Source: Nitrospira sp. UBA2083 (GTDB lineage Bacteria > Nitrospirota > Nitrospiria > Nitrospirales > Nitrospiraceae). Taken from it: DNA of 60,435 nucleotides. Below are positions 1-8,928 of the stretch, in pieces. The translations under genes and the position numbers were made by a program. A model generated the notes under the pieces. The model ran no database searches. It saw only the letters and a list, made by a program, of their open reading frames with translations, and was not told the DNA's origin. Numbering within the stretch: the first letter of the stretch is position 1; each line of letters starts with the position of its first letter. The stretch is from positions 33,322-93,756 of the forward strand of contig DCZN01000134.1 in NCBI GenBank assembly GCA_002331625.1, given 5' to 3'.

Positions 1-815
1 ATGGCATCGTTCTGCATCCAGCGGAAATTGAACTGCTGAGTCAACACCAACCACGGAGTCTGTTCGAGAGGAATCACATTGACCCCCAACGCTCCGTTCA
101 CCTCATCGCCGAACTTGTAGCCGTCACTATTCTTAGCCGTGTACCGATAACTGACCGACGCGAATTGATTCACCCGGTGCGGAATCAGCTCATACGTCTG
201 ATAGAGCATGGGGATCACTCCGAAGTTCCCTCGGCCGATTTGCAGGGTCGACTCGGCCAAGGTATTGCCCTGGGCAAATCGGCCATAGCTGCCGGTCGGA
301 ATATCGACCCCCACGCCTACCACGATCATGCTGCGGAGCGTGGGCAGCACGTTGTATTTCAGCGTGGCGCGAATATCACCTAGCCCCCTCTCGCTATAGG
401 GCACCGGAGTGAGGCCTCCGATCTGTGCATCTGACTCGACATACTTGTAGGGGATCGCCACTTGGATGCCGAGGCGGTCGGTCAGCCCGTAGTTCATATC
501 CAGTGTCGCAGTGCGCGTCGTCGTCTCGATGCGATTCACATCTAAGTTGGCCAATGTGAGCGTCCTGTCGCCCTGATTAGCAAAAGGGATACGACCGCCT
601 TCACCTGGGGGCGCCTCCATCGGCGTGAAATTGTAGATGGCGTTGATGGTCAGCAGGCCCTTCATCGGCACTTGTTGCTGTGAACCGATCACGACAAAAC
701 AACTGACTGAGCCGCAGGACGCCTGAACCGTTGCGGGACAAAGTAGGGAAACCGACATTCCGAGCACACCGCAGAAGGCGAAGATCAAGCAACAGAGCTT
801 GCGCATCATCATCAT
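1..815 (-). CDS. Outer-membrane beta-barrel protein, second paralogue (C-terminus off the left edge)
   Basis: The frame is open from an ATG at 815 to the left edge, so only about the first 271 residues are visible. It starts with several Met codons and a signal peptide (hydrophobic stretch ending near Val-Gln-Ala-Ser), followed by a Cys-Gly-Ser-Val-Ser-Cys motif and a conserved block with the core IGSQQQVP. It is clearly a paralogue of the barrel protein at 1798-2931: both share the NYG.TDRLG.QV.IPY block, a KYNVLPTLRSMIV block and a YQTYELIPHR block. The pattern resembles putative transporters of the Phenol_MetA_deg/PF13557 type, but the substrate is unknown. It lies downstream of the small His-rich gene at 902-1210, repeating the small-gene-then-barrel order of the first copy. 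Confidence 0.8.
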   Translation of the reverse strand, partial: MMMMRKLCCLIFAFCGVLGMSVSLLCPATVQASCGSVSCFVVIGSQQQVPMKGLLTINAIYNFTPMEAPPGEGGRIPFANQGDRTLTLANLDVNRIETTTRTATLDMNYGLTDRLGIQVAIPYKYVESDAQIGGLTPVPYSERGLGDIRATLKYNVLPTLRSMIVVGVGVDIPTGSYGRFAQGNTLAESTLQIGRGNFGVIPMLYQTYELIPHRVNQFASVSYRYTAKNSDGYKFGDEVNGALGVNVIPLEQTPWLVLTQQFNFRWMQNDA

Positions 816-901
816 CCCATGATCTTTCTGTTAGTCCGAGCGCGGACGAAGACCACACCTCGACCTGCGCCGCAGAATATTGTGATTGGAGCAGCTAGTA
901 A

Positions 902-1210
902 CTAGGAGCGAGAAACCGGGGGACCGCGGAGGAAATACGAAAATAGACCGAGGCTAACTGGATCTGCAACGGGAACAGCGATCGTCCTTTCAATAGGCCG
1001 ACGATCTGACGTAAACTGAACAGCGAACGTCTCAATGTTGTCGCCGGCCGCACAAAGCCATGCACAGATGCCGGTCGAGTGAGTGGTACCTTTATGATCG
1101 GCATGATGACCGGCATGGCCAACGCTGGGCGCGGCCATCGACCCGTTCACGAGAACCACACAGAACAGGAGCGCCCAAACCAAACTGGGCCGTTTCAAAT
1201 AAATCAACAT
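902..1210 (-). CDS. Small exported His-rich protein, copy 2
   Basis: This encodes 102 residues, starting at the ATG at 1210 with an AAGG-type ribosome site about six bases upstream. Residues 1-27 look like a signal peptide. The mature start carries HAGHHADH, then a Thr-His-Ser segment and a Cys-Ala-Trp-Leu-Cys pair, and the tail reads RGPPVSRS. The protein at 3044-3349 has the same layout (HAGHHAQH, Cys-Ser-Trp-Met-Cys-Ala-Ala-Gly, RGPPSSSL), so the two are paralogues. His clusters plus a Cys pair suggest metal binding in the periplasm, but that is inference. The gene starts seven bases after the TlpA-like gene and precedes the second barrel protein, consistent with one transcript. Confidence 0.7.
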   Translation of the reverse strand: MLIYLKRPSLVWALLFCVVLVNGSMAAPSVGHAGHHADHKGTTHSTGICAWLCAAGDNIETFAVQFTSDRRPIERTIAVPVADPVSLGLFSYFLRGPPVSRS

Positions 1211-1217
1211 TCGACCC

Positions 1218-1778
1218 TTACTCGTATAGCGACGCAGCCTTCATTGTTTCCGGTTTCTGGATTCGAGCGACCGTGTCGAGAATCACCTGCTCGGTCAACA
1301 ACCCACCCTTGATGTATTCCCGAACAACACCTTTTTCATCGATAAATACGCTGACAGGGAGGCCGAAGACTCCGAATTGGTTCGCCACTTTGTTGTCTCG
1401 ATCCATGAGCACAGGGAACGTATGGCCATGTTGCTTGATATGGTCGCGTACCTTCGCCTCATCTTCTAATTCATTGATCGCCAGCACGATGAAGCCTTTT
1501 TGCTGCAGCTTGTCGTACGTGGTCTGCATGGCGGGCATTTCGGTCGTGCAGGGCTTGCACCAAGTGGCCCAGAAATTCACGAGCACGACCTTGCCGCGAT
1601 ATTGACTGAGACTCTGTGGCTTGCCTTCCAAATCAACCAAGCGAAAATCCTCGGCCGTCGTTCCCACCGCCGGAACTCGAGAACCCATTCCCCATACGAG
1701 ACTGCTGCTGATAAGAAGTGCCGCACTCACACCCAAGAGTCCTCCGACCATCTTGCGACCTGCTTTCTTCATAACCAT
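1218..1778 (-). CDS. TlpA/ResA-like periplasmic thiol-disulfide oxidoreductase
   Basis: This encodes 186 residues. Residues 10-30 are a hydrophobic signal or anchor segment. The thioredoxin fold then shows the active site WCKPC at residues 73-77 and the cis-Pro at 141 (FGLP). The length and the VVLVNFWATWC context are typical of the AhpC/TSA-Redoxin TlpA group. These proteins reduce Cys pairs in the periplasm, often during cytochrome c or copper-site maturation. It sits between two copies of a small exported protein that has a Cys-x3-Cys pair, so those proteins are plausible substrates; this is inference. It starts 19 bases after the barrel gene and ends seven bases before the next small gene. 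Confidence 0.9.
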   Translation of the reverse strand: MVMKKAGRKMVGGLLGVSAALLISSSLVWGMGSRVPAVGTTAEDFRLVDLEGKPQSLSQYRGKVVLVNFWATWCKPCTTEMPAMQTTYDKLQQKGFIVLAINELEDEAKVRDHIKQHGHTFPVLMDRDNKVANQFGVFGLPVSVFIDEKGVVREYIKGGLLTEQVILDTVARIQKPETMKAASLYE

Positions 1779-1797
1779 CGCTTCCTCCTCCCAGACC

Positions 1798-2931
1798 TTA
1801 CGATCCGATCTTTGTCAACTGGAACGACCGGCTCACCCCAAAAATGTAGCTAATCCCTTGAGCAAGATTGTTGTTGGAATCCCGCATGATCGGAATTTGA
1901 GAATAAAAATACACGGACGTCCACTTGGTCAGTGGAGAGTCGAGCAATCCATCGAGACTGACCTGGAAGCCCGGTGAAAACGCAAAATAGGTAGAACCGG
2001 TATTCGGCACGCGGCGATTGAAGATTGCAGGATCAATCACAATCGTCTCGCCGGGAAAGTCCGGAGCATCCGCCGGTGTCGCTGATCGTTCCAACGACGC
2101 GCTGATATTGTCATGGACCAGATACCGCCAATGGAATTGGCCCATCAACACCAACCACGGTGCCTTTTCTAACGGAACACCGTTGGCACCTAGGCTAAGA
2201 TTGTATTCATCCCCGAACTGATACCCGTCGTTATTCCGAAACGTGTGGCGATAGCTTCCATAAAAAAACTGGTTCAGTCGATGGGGAATGAGCTCATAGG
2301 TTTGGTACAGCGATCCAATGAGTCCCACTTGGCCGCGCCCGAGCTGGGTTGGCGACTCCATCAGCTCACCGGCGGCATCCCGGGCGCTCGTACTGCCCGT
2401 TGGCACTTGCACACCAAATCCTGCCACGATCATGCTCCGAAGCGTGGGAAGCACGTTGTACTTGGCGGCAATGGTCATATCTCCGATTCCGGTGTCTCGG
2501 AATGGGACCAGTTCTCCCTCGCCATTCGCGCCGTCTTCTCCCAACCCATCGATGTGCTTATGGGTCCGCCAGAGGTAGGGAATCGTCACCTGCACACCCA
2601 GCCGATCCGTAATGCCATAATTCAGGTCAAAGTTGACGGTTTGCGTGATGGTTCGAACTTCTTGATGGTGGTCCAATATCAAGCGGCGACCGGCTTGGTC
2701 GATTGCGGGGATGACACCGGTGGTCCCATCCAGCAAACGCATCGGCGTGTAATTATAAATGGTGTTGAAGGTGAGTAGCCCGGCTTGTGGCACCTGCTGC
2801 TGAGAGCCAATCACCACAAAACAGGTGACCGACCCGCAGGCTGCACGGAGAGCCGGTGGGGTCCAGAAAAACAGAACGCTCACTACCAATATGACTAGCG
2901 ACCATCTGTGCCGAAACTGCATCACTGCCAT
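1798..2931 (-). CDS. Outer-membrane beta-barrel protein, first paralogue
   Basis: This encodes 377 residues from the ATG at 2931, which has AAGGA about 12 bases upstream and is followed by a clear signal peptide (residues 4-28, ending Leu-Arg-Ala-Ala). A longer frame to 3135 would overlap the upstream small gene and lacks export features, so it was not used. The mature part has Cys-Gly-Ser-Val-Thr-Cys near the start and many alternating hydrophobic strands. It ends in a barrel-like C-terminus (FGVSRSFQLTKIGS). It resembles the PF13557 transporter-like family. No substrate can be assigned. Its paralogue is the truncated gene at 1-815, and both copies follow a small His-rich exported protein. 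Confidence 0.85.
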   Translation of the reverse strand: MAVMQFRHRWSLVILVVSVLFFWTPPALRAACGSVTCFVVIGSQQQVPQAGLLTFNTIYNYTPMRLLDGTTGVIPAIDQAGRRLILDHHQEVRTITQTVNFDLNYGITDRLGVQVTIPYLWRTHKHIDGLGEDGANGEGELVPFRDTGIGDMTIAAKYNVLPTLRSMIVAGFGVQVPTGSTSARDAAGELMESPTQLGRGQVGLIGSLYQTYELIPHRLNQFFYGSYRHTFRNNDGYQFGDEYNLSLGANGVPLEKAPWLVLMGQFHWRYLVHDNISASLERSATPADAPDFPGETIVIDPAIFNRRVPNTGSTYFAFSPGFQVSLDGLLDSPLTKWTSVYFYSQIPIMRDSNNNLAQGISYIFGVSRSFQLTKIGS

Positions 2932-3043
2932 GATGAATGGAAATCCTTTCACATGCGTATCGTCACGACCCATCTGCCCCCACCACTGAGAGACCCTAAC
3001 GACAGATTTCGTTCTTCTGGTTTGAGACGGTGATGATCGAAAA

Positions 3044-3349
3044 TTACAACGAGGAGGATGGGGGGCCGCGACTAGGAGAAATGCGAGGTGGCTGCGAGAA
3101 AAACTCTCTGGAGTCTGTCGTCGGAGCAATAGCAACGGGATTGCGTTCGGCCTGAATCAGAACAACTTCGCTGTCCAAAATAGTGCCCGCGGCACACATC
3201 CAAGAACAGAGCAACGTGCCGTGTGTTGTCGTTTGGTGCTGCGCGTGATGTCCGGCGTGTTCAGCTGCTTGAGCCTGGGCCAAACCTCCCACGGCCAGCA
3301 CACAGAGAATGAGCAAAACAGAAATGTACGCGCGGAACATGCTACCCAT
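3044..3349 (-). CDS. Small exported His-rich protein, copy 1
   Basis: This encodes about 101 residues. The start chosen is the ATG at 3349, which has AGGAAG about ten bases upstream; another ATG at 3340 is possible, and a TTG at 3394 is less likely. A signal peptide runs to about Gln-Ala-Gln-Ala-Ala. HAGHHAQH and a Cys-Ser-Trp-Met-Cys motif follow. The C-terminus is Pro/Arg/Ser-rich and ends RGPPSSSL. It is paralogous to the product of 902-1210 and is the first gene of the minus-strand envelope cluster. A role as a periplasmic metal-binding or redox-sensitive accessory of the neighbouring barrel is a guess from context. The family name is not recognised with certainty; it loosely recalls DUF2946-type proteins. 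Confidence 0.65.
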   Translation of the reverse strand: MGSMFRAYISVLLILCVLAVGGLAQAQAAEHAGHHAQHQTTTHGTLLCSWMCAAGTILDSEVVLIQAERNPVAIAPTTDSREFFSQPPRISPSRGPPSSSL

Positions 3350-3580
3350 GCTGTAACGACTTCCTGATCGGTCTATATTTAACTCACCAAGCAATGAACC
3401 AACGGATGCCTATGATCCACTACTTTTCGGATACTAGGCGACTAAGACAACACCTGTCAAGCCGCCATCAAACCACCGGAGGATCGAGTAGGATTCATCG
3501 GAAAGATGCTGTATACTCCTCGATCTATTTTGAACACCACCGACCATTTATTTTATTCAACACGGTACTAGATATTTCTT

Positions 3581-6304
3581 ATGGTTACGCAAGTACTCAA
3601 TCTGATCTTCGGTAGTAAAAACGACCGGGAAATCAAGGCCCTGCGGCCGATCGTGGAGCAGATCAACAGCCTGGAGGCGGGCCTTACGCCACTTTCTGAT
3701 GAAGCCCTTGCCGACAAGACGCAAGACTTCAAGAAACGGCTCGAAGCCGGACAGACGCTCGATGACATCTTGCCTGAAGCGTTTGCCGTGTGCCGAGAAA
3801 TGTCGCGCCGCAAGCTCAACATGCGCCATTTCGACGTCCAGCTGATCGGCGGCATGATCCTCCATCGTGGCCGCATCGCTGAAATGAAGACCGGCGAAGG
3901 AAAAACGCTCGTCGCAACCTTACCCATCTATTTGAACGCCTTAGAAGGGAAAGGGGTCCATCTTGTCACGGTGAACGACTATCTTGCCAAACGCGACGCC
4001 CAATGGATGGCACAGCTCTACCACGCGCTGGGCCTCTCCACCGGCATTATTCAACACGACGCCTCCTTTATGTACGATCCGACCTACGATGCACCGGACA
4101 AACGTCTGCAGCACCTCCGTCCCTGCACGAGACCGGAAGCTTACCGTGCCGACATCACCTACGGGACGAACAACGAGTACGGATTCGATTATCTCCGCGA
4201 CAACCTCGTGGTCACGGCACTGAATCAGTGCGTCCAGCGCGAGTTGAACTTCGCCATCGTCGACGAGGTCGACAGCATCCTGATCGACGAAGCGCGTACA
4301 CCGCTGATCATCTCGGGTCCAACCGACCAGACCACCGACCTCTACTACCGGATCAACGCCGTCATTCCCCAGCTGAAGGCTGAAACCGACTACACCATCG
4401 AAGAGAAAACCAAGACGGCGGCGCTGACCGAAGACGGGAATGCCCGTGTGGAGAAACTGCTCGGCGTGGACAACCTGTACGATCCGGCCAACATGGACAT
4501 GGTCCATCACGTGGTCAAAGCGCTGCAGGCCTATACCCTCTACAAACGGGATGTCGACTACGTCGTCAAGGACGGGGAAGTCATCATCGTGGATGAGTTT
4601 ACCGGACGCTTGATGCCGGGGCGACGCTGGAGCGATGGCTTGCATCAGGCCGTTGAAGCGAAAGAGGGCGTGAAGATTGCCAACGAGAATCAAACGCTTG
4701 CGTCCGTGACCTTCCAGAACTATTTCCGCATGTACAAGAAACTCAGCGGGATGACCGGTACGGCCGACACCGAGGCCGCCGAGTTCGCCAAGATCTATAA
4801 CCTCGACGTCAACGTGGTACCGACCAATCGGCAAATGATTCGACAGGATTATGCCGACGTCGTCTATCGAACCGAGAAGGAAAAGTTTGCGGCGATCGTT
4901 GAAGAGATCAAAGAATGCAACGAGCGAGGCCAGCCGGTCCTGGTCGGCACCATTTCGATCGAAAAATCCGAGAAACTCGCCGGACTCTTGAACCGCAACG
5001 GTGTCAAGCACAACGTGCTCAATGCCAAGCAGCATGAGCGCGAAGCCGAAATCGTGGCCCAAGCCGGTCGCAAAGGTGCCGTGACGATTGCTACGAACAT
5101 GGCGGGTCGAGGAACCGACATTTTGCTGGGTGGCAATCCCGACTTTATGTACAAGCAAGTACTGTATCGCGAAGAAAACATCTCGGACAGCCGCAAGCTG
5201 GAAGTCTACGAAGACATTCGATCCGACTGTGAGAAGAACAAGCAGGAAGTTCTCGCAGCGGGTGGCCTGCATATCCTCGGCACCGAGCGGCACGAGAGCC
5301 GCCGCATCGATAATCAGTTGCGCGGACGGGCCGGCCGACAGGGCGATCCAGGCACCTCACGATTCTATCTTTCCCTGGAAGACGATCTGATGCGGATCTT
5401 CGCATCCGAACGAGTCTCCCAGCTCATGCTCAAACTCGGCATGGAAGAAGGCGTCCCTATCGAACATGGCATGGTGACCCGCGCCATCGCCAACGCACAG
5501 AAGAAGGTCGAAGCCCATAACTTTGAAATCCGTAAACAGCTGCTTGAATACGATGACGTCATGAACAAGCAGCGCGAGGTGATCTACCGTCACCGCCGCG
5601 CCGTCCTCAGCGGAGAGAATCTGACTCACGATCTCCATGACATGATGGCCGGGTCGGTGGAATCGACTCTGAACGTATATTGTCCCCCCGAACAATATCC
5701 GGAGGAGTGGGACGTCAAAGGGTTGACCGACGTCATGCAGGGGCAGTTCGGACTGGACATCACGCAGGGGAAGCACGATGGTGGAGACTCGCTCCGTGAT
5801 GTCGGCCGCGATGCGTTGTTGGAAGATCTCAAAACCCAGGTGCGAGAGGCCTACGCGAAAAAGGAAGCGGAGCTGAGCCCCGACCTGATGCGCTTTCTCG
5901 AGAAGACGTTCATGCTCCAAGTGATCGACCATCACTGGAAGGACCATCTATTGGGGATGGACCATCTGCGCGACGGTATCGGCCTCCGCGGCTATGGACA
6001 GAAAGATCCGCTGATCGAATATAAACGTGAAGGGTTTGACCTCTTCGCCGGTATGATGGAACGGATCAAGTCAGACACGCTCGAGCGGCTGTTCCATGTG
6101 CAGGCCGTTCGCCATGAAGGCGACCAGCCGCCGACTCCACAGGAACCGATCCTCTCGCGTCCACAGCCGAAGCTCACCTTGAACCGCGGTGATGAGCCAG
6201 TCTCGGCACCGGTTCCTGCTCAACGGACAGAGAACAAGGTCGGCCGCAACGACCCCTGTCCCTGCGGCAGCGGAAAGAAGTATAAAAAGTGCCATGGGAC
6301 ATGA
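3581..6304 (+). CDS. secA: SecA, preprotein translocase ATPase
   Basis: This is full-length SecA, 907 residues, the motor that drives unfolded preproteins through SecYEG at the inner membrane. The Walker A motif GEGKT is at residues 105-109, the DEVD box at 228-231, and a [14 protein letters not shown] motif of the second helicase half is visible. The extreme C-terminus carries the zinc and SecB-binding motif [13 protein letters not shown]. The start is the ATG at 3581; no good Shine-Dalgarno is visible just before it (TAGATATTTCTT), which is unusual for such a highly expressed gene. It is transcribed alone, away from the minus-strand envelope cluster. The 230 bases between that cluster and secA hold a possible -10 (TATACT at 3512-3517) but no convincing gene. 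Confidence 0.98.
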   Translation: MVTQVLNLIFGSKNDREIKALRPIVEQINSLEAGLTPLSDEALADKTQDFKKRLEAGQTLDDILPEAFAVCREMSRRKLNMRHFDVQLIGGMILHRGRIAEMKTGEGKTLVATLPIYLNALEGKGVHLVTVNDYLAKRDAQWMAQLYHALGLSTGIIQHDASFMYDPTYDAPDKRLQHLRPCTRPEAYRADITYGTNNEYGFDYLRDNLVVTALNQCVQRELNFAIVDEVDSILIDEARTPLIISGPTDQTTDLYYRINAVIPQLKAETDYTIEEKTKTAALTEDGNARVEKLLGVDNLYDPANMDMVHHVVKALQAYTLYKRDVDYVVKDGEVIIVDEFTGRLMPGRRWSDGLHQAVEAKEGVKIANENQTLASVTFQNYFRMYKKLSGMTGTADTEAAEFAKIYNLDVNVVPTNRQMIRQDYADVVYRTEKEKFAAIVEEIKECNERGQPVLVGTISIEKSEKLAGLLNRNGVKHNVLNAKQHEREAEIVAQAGRKGAVTIATNMAGRGTDILLGGNPDFMYKQVLYREENISDSRKLEVYEDIRSDCEKNKQEVLAAGGLHILGTERHESRRIDNQLRGRAGRQGDPGTSRFYLSLEDDLMRIFASERVSQLMLKLGMEEGVPIEHGMVTRAIANAQKKVEAHNFEIRKQLLEYDDVMNKQREVIYRHRRAVLSGENLTHDLHDMMAGSVESTLNVYCPPEQYPEEWDVKGLTDVMQGQFGLDITQGKHDGGDSLRDVGRDALLEDLKTQVREAYAKKEAELSPDLMRFLEKTFMLQVIDHHWKDHLLGMDHLRDGIGLRGYGQKDPLIEYKREGFDLFAGMMERIKSDTLERLFHVQAVRHEGDQPPTPQEPILSRPQPKLTLNRGDEPVSAPVPAQRTENKVGRNDPCPCGSGKKYKKCHGT

Positions 6305-6499
6305 GGGAGGATCGGCAGTGGAGCCGGGCCTCCGCCTCGGCATGATGCGACACATCTCCACCGTAATTGCCCCCCCCTTCTCTCACCCCGCTGCAATGCA
6401 TTTCGACACCAAAGGCTTCGGGTGAGACGAGCAGAGTGAATGACTGCACAGGTAAGAATCCGTTGTCGTAATCCCAACCATATTCTCCCTGATTTCACC

Positions 6500-6529
6500 T
6501 TGACTTAAGACACTTCCGAACGCTACTCT
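6500..6529 (+). promoter_or_regulatory. Candidate sigma-70-like promoter of the midA-nuo operon
   Basis: TTGACT at 6500-6505 is followed 18 bases later by TACTCT at 6524-6529. The -35 is a five-of-six match to consensus; the -10 is weaker. The predicted start, about 6536-6540, falls just before a stem-loop that leads into the first gene of the operon. The rest of 6305-6540 between secA and this site shows no gene. The call rests on motif matching only. Confidence 0.4.
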
Positions 6530-6540
6530 AGTTCCCTTTC

Positions 6541-6591
6541 GACACCCGATGATGGGTCCGTATGGCCCATGGTCTAGGGGTGTCCCTTTTT
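6541..6591 (+). promoter_or_regulatory. Leader stem-loop with T run before the midA-nuo operon
   Basis: GACACCC at 6541-6547 pairs with GGGTGTC at 6578-6584, and ATGGG at 6552-6556 pairs with CCCAT at 6566-6570 inside it. Five T residues follow at 6587-6591. It has the shape of a factor-independent terminator, but it sits between a candidate promoter and the first start codon of the operon (6599 or 6611). It could be a late secA terminator, an attenuator or a 5' stabilising hairpin. Confidence 0.45.
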
Positions 6592-6598
6592 CCCATAG

Positions 6599-7798
6599 TT
6601 GACCATACATGTGGAGCGCTTCGTGAGCACTGGGCATCCAGAACTCGTCGCTACCATTGCCTCAGAAATTGCTGCTTCTGGGCCGATTCCATTCGTTCGC
6701 TTTATGGAGTTGGCGTTGTATCACCCCCGGTTTGGTTACTACATGCGTGCGCCTGAGCAGACACCCGAACGTATCGGTTGGCGGGGAGACTTTTACACAA
6801 GTTCGGATGTCCATCCGATTCTTGGGCAAGCGCTCGCCAAGCAAGCCGACCAGATGGATCAATTGCTCGGCTACCCTGAGCAAGTGACCGTGGTCGAAAT
6901 GGGACCAGGGAAGGGGTTGCTGGCAAGGCATTTCCTATCGGCTTGTCAGCGCGACTATCCCTCGTTTTTCCAGCGTCTACGGTATGTCTTGCTTGAACGA
7001 AGCCCGGCCATGCGGAAGTTGCAACGCGACAACCTGTCTCCTTGGCTCGATCAGCCAGATCTTCTCACCTGGGTGGACGATCTCACGGCCCTGGCCCCTC
7101 GCACGGTGACCGGTCTGTTCTTCAGCAATGAGCTCGTGGACTCGTTTCCGGTCCACCGCATTCAGGTCACGGCACAGGGACTCGAAGAACTCTCGGTAGA
7201 CTATCGCGACGGACGATTCGTGGAATGTGTGATGCCACTGTCGTCGGACGCATTGGCCCATCACCTTCGCGGCCTGACAGCCGATTGGCCTGTCGGTTAT
7301 CGCACTGAGGTCAACCTTCACGCATCGAATTGGATGGAGCGCGTCGCCCAGCGCCTGAATCGTGGCTTTGTGCTCACGATCGATTACGGCCACACGCAAC
7401 AAGATTTCTATCGGTCGGACCGAAAAGGCGGCACGTTTCTCTGCTACTCGCGGCAATCCGTCAGCGAGAATCCGTTTGTACGCGTCGGCGAACAGGATAT
7501 GACCGCTCATGTCGATTTTTCGAGCCTGGCCGCGACCGGCGACAAACATGGGCTTCAGACCACCGGGTTCACGAATCAGATGAGTTTTCTGATGGGGCTC
7601 GGTGTGGAACAGATGCTAGCGAAGTTGGAGCAGGACAGTCCGGAGTTCAAGGCGGCGATTCATTTGCTGAGGCCTCATGGGATGGGTACGACTTTTAAGG
7701 TCCTCATCCAGCATCGAGGGATCCAGCAACCCGAACTGGACGGATTGAGGTACAAACCGTTCTTTCAGTCGGTGCTCACTGCGCAATCCGCCGCGTGA
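6599..7798 (+). CDS. MidA/NDUFAF7-type class I SAM-dependent methyltransferase
   Basis: This encodes about 399 residues of the Methyltransf_28 (PF02636, COG1565) family. The N-terminal FMELALYHPRFGYY motif, a SAM-binding VVEMGPGKG motif near residue 100 and FFSNELVDSFPVHR are characteristic. In mitochondria the family member NDUFAF7 dimethylates an Arg of the NDUFS2 (NuoD) subunit of complex I. Here the gene directly precedes nuoA, which argues for the same role, though this is inference. The start is uncertain: TTG at 6599 gives the longest frame, and in-frame GTG codons at 6611 and 6623 are alternatives, none with a good ribosome site. Its stop codon lies inside a CGTGAAG heptad (7794-7800) of the intergenic repeat type. 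Confidence 0.85.
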   Translation: MTIHVERFVSTGHPELVATIASEIAASGPIPFVRFMELALYHPRFGYYMRAPEQTPERIGWRGDFYTSSDVHPILGQALAKQADQMDQLLGYPEQVTVVEMGPGKGLLARHFLSACQRDYPSFFQRLRYVLLERSPAMRKLQRDNLSPWLDQPDLLTWVDDLTALAPRTVTGLFFSNELVDSFPVHRIQVTAQGLEELSVDYRDGRFVECVMPLSSDALAHHLRGLTADWPVGYRTEVNLHASNWMERVAQRLNRGFVLTIDYGHTQQDFYRSDRKGGTFLCYSRQSVSENPFVRVGEQDMTAHVDFSSLAATGDKHGLQTTGFTNQMSFLMGLGVEQMLAKLEQDSPEFKAAIHLLRPHGMGTTFKVLIQHRGIQQPELDGLRYKPFFQSVLTAQSAA

Positions 7799-7830
7799 AG
7801 GACCACAGCATGATGACCGCTTCAACATTC

Positions 7831-7865
7831 GGTGACGGTTCACTGTTCACCCTTCACGTTTCACG
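7831..7865 (+). repeat. Heptad comb element, single arm (midA-nuoA junction)
   Basis: Five consecutive seven-base units occur here, three ending in ACG (for example CTTCACG and TTTCACG) and two in ACT or ACC. It ends eight bases before the nuoA start. One isolated opposite-orientation unit, CGTGAAG at 7794-7800, overlaps the midA stop codon, so the original element may have spanned 7794-7865. Confidence 0.6.
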
Positions 7866-7873
7866 GTGTTGTC

Positions 7874-8245
7874 ATGGGTAGTACTCCTGTTCCGGAAAAC
7901 TATCTTCCGATCCTCCTTTTCATCGGAGTGGGCATTGCCCTCGGAACACTGACCCTCCTCGTCGGGAAGTTTGTCCGTCCCAACCAGCCCTATCGGGCAA
8001 AGTTAGCCCCCTATGAAAGCGGAAGTCCGCTCTTTCAGGATGCCCGCGTACAGTTCCCGATGCGGTACTACATCATCGCGATGCTCTTCGTCATTTTTGA
8101 TGTGGAAATCGTCTTCTTGTTTCCATGGGCCGTTGCATTCACCCGTTTGGGGTTGGTTGGATTAGTGGAGATGGTGCTGTTCATCGCCATACTCGTGGTG
8201 GGATTCTGGTACGCATGGAAAAAAGGGGTGCTGGAGTGGGACTGA
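7874..8245 (+). CDS. nuoA: NADH-quinone oxidoreductase subunit A
   Basis: This encodes 123 residues from the ATG at 7874; an upstream in-frame start at 7832 would translate the heptad repeat and is unlikely. NuoA is a small membrane subunit at the junction of the peripheral and membrane arms of complex I. Three membrane helices are visible, with the family loop KLAPYESG between helices 1 and 2 and FVIFDVEIVFLFPWA in helix 2. It is the first nuo gene after the methyltransferase gene, and nuoB follows after a 97-base spacer filled by a repeat element. Confidence 0.96.
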   Translation: MGSTPVPENYLPILLFIGVGIALGTLTLLVGKFVRPNQPYRAKLAPYESGSPLFQDARVQFPMRYYIIAMLFVIFDVEIVFLFPWAVAFTRLGLVGLVEMVLFIAILVVGFWYAWKKGVLEWD

Positions 8246-8253
8246 AACGTGAC

Positions 8254-8338
8254 CGTTGTTCGTATCTCGTGAAGCGTGAAGCGCAAGCGCTGCGCACCCC
8301 GCTTTCGACGAACGACGGTTCACGAACGACGCGGGACG
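8254..8338 (+). repeat. Heptad comb element, two-armed (nuoA-nuoB junction)
   Basis: The left arm (8254-8288) has five consecutive seven-base units, four of the form CGTNNNN, including CGTGAAG twice and CGTATCT, and the fifth CGC-initial. The right arm (8304-8338) has five consecutive units of the form NNNNACG, including AACGACG twice and GTTCACG. A 15-base spacer separates the arms, so the element is an imperfect inverted repeat of 85 bases. It ends four bases before the nuoB start codon. Confidence 0.75.
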
Positions 8339-8342
8339 TGTC

Positions 8343-8822
8343 ATGAGTCTGTTGGAACGGCAGTTCGACGCCAATATCGTGACGACGAACCTGGATGCGA
8401 TCGTCAACTGGGCCAGAAAGTCGGCCTTGTGGCCGATGACCTTCGGACTGGCCTGCTGCGCCATTGAAATGATCGCCAGTGTCTCGTCCCGCTATGATCT
8501 GGACCGATTCGGAGCCGGTGTCTTTCGTGCCTCACCCAGGCAATCGGATCTCATGATCGTCGCAGGAACGGTCTCACGCAAGATGGCACCAGTGATTCGG
8601 CGGATTTACGATCAAATGCCCGAGCCCCGCTATGTCATCTGCATGGGGTCGTGCGCGACGTCCGGCAATCACTACAACAGCTATGCGGTCGTGCAGGGTG
8701 TGGATCAGATTGTGCCGGTTGATGTCTACGTCCCTGGGTGCCCTCCGAGACCGGAAGCCTTACTGGACGGGCTGTTGAAGTTACAGGAGAAGATCCAGCG
8801 CGAGCGAGTATTCGTGAAATGA
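8343..8822 (+). CDS. nuoB: NADH-quinone oxidoreductase subunit B
   Basis: This encodes 159 residues. NuoB carries the terminal [4Fe-4S] cluster N2 that passes electrons to quinone. The four ligand cysteines are visible: the adjacent pair C38-C39, C104 (in CMGSCATSG) and C133 (in VPGCPPRPE). The length is typical. The ATG at 8343 follows the heptad comb directly. The 106 bases after it, before nuoC, contain AGTT-rich words with a roughly seven-base period and an inverted GAACGT/ACGTTC pair, which look like a decayed repeat. Confidence 0.97.
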   Translation: MSLLERQFDANIVTTNLDAIVNWARKSALWPMTFGLACCAIEMIASVSSRYDLDRFGAGVFRASPRQSDLMIVAGTVSRKMAPVIRRIYDQMPEPRYVICMGSCATSGNHYNSYAVVQGVDQIVPVDVYVPGCPPRPEALLDGLLKLQEKIQRERVFVK

Positions 8823-8928
8823 GTTCGTCATGGATGCACGTTGCAAAGTGGAACGTTCTAAAGTTTGAAGTTCGGGCCTCCTCCTGGAACGCCACCGACT
8901 TACGGACTTTCCGACTTTCACACGTTCG

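Noticed and set aside
2932..3135. N-terminal extension of the first barrel protein
   Set aside because: It would overlap the upstream small gene and put about 68 residues before a clear signal peptide; the ATG at 2931 fits better.
3394..3615. Possible small gene before secA (73 codons)
   Set aside because: It overlaps the secA start, lacks a ribosome site and its translation resembles nothing known.
3941..5293. Open frame of 450 codons on the strand opposite secA
   Set aside because: It is the mirror of a well-conserved secA reading frame; its translation has no recognisable motif and codon bias explains its openness.
7831..8338. Heptad arrays considered as a CRISPR-like array
   Set aside because: Units are seven bases and contiguous, with no spacers of constant length and no cas genes.
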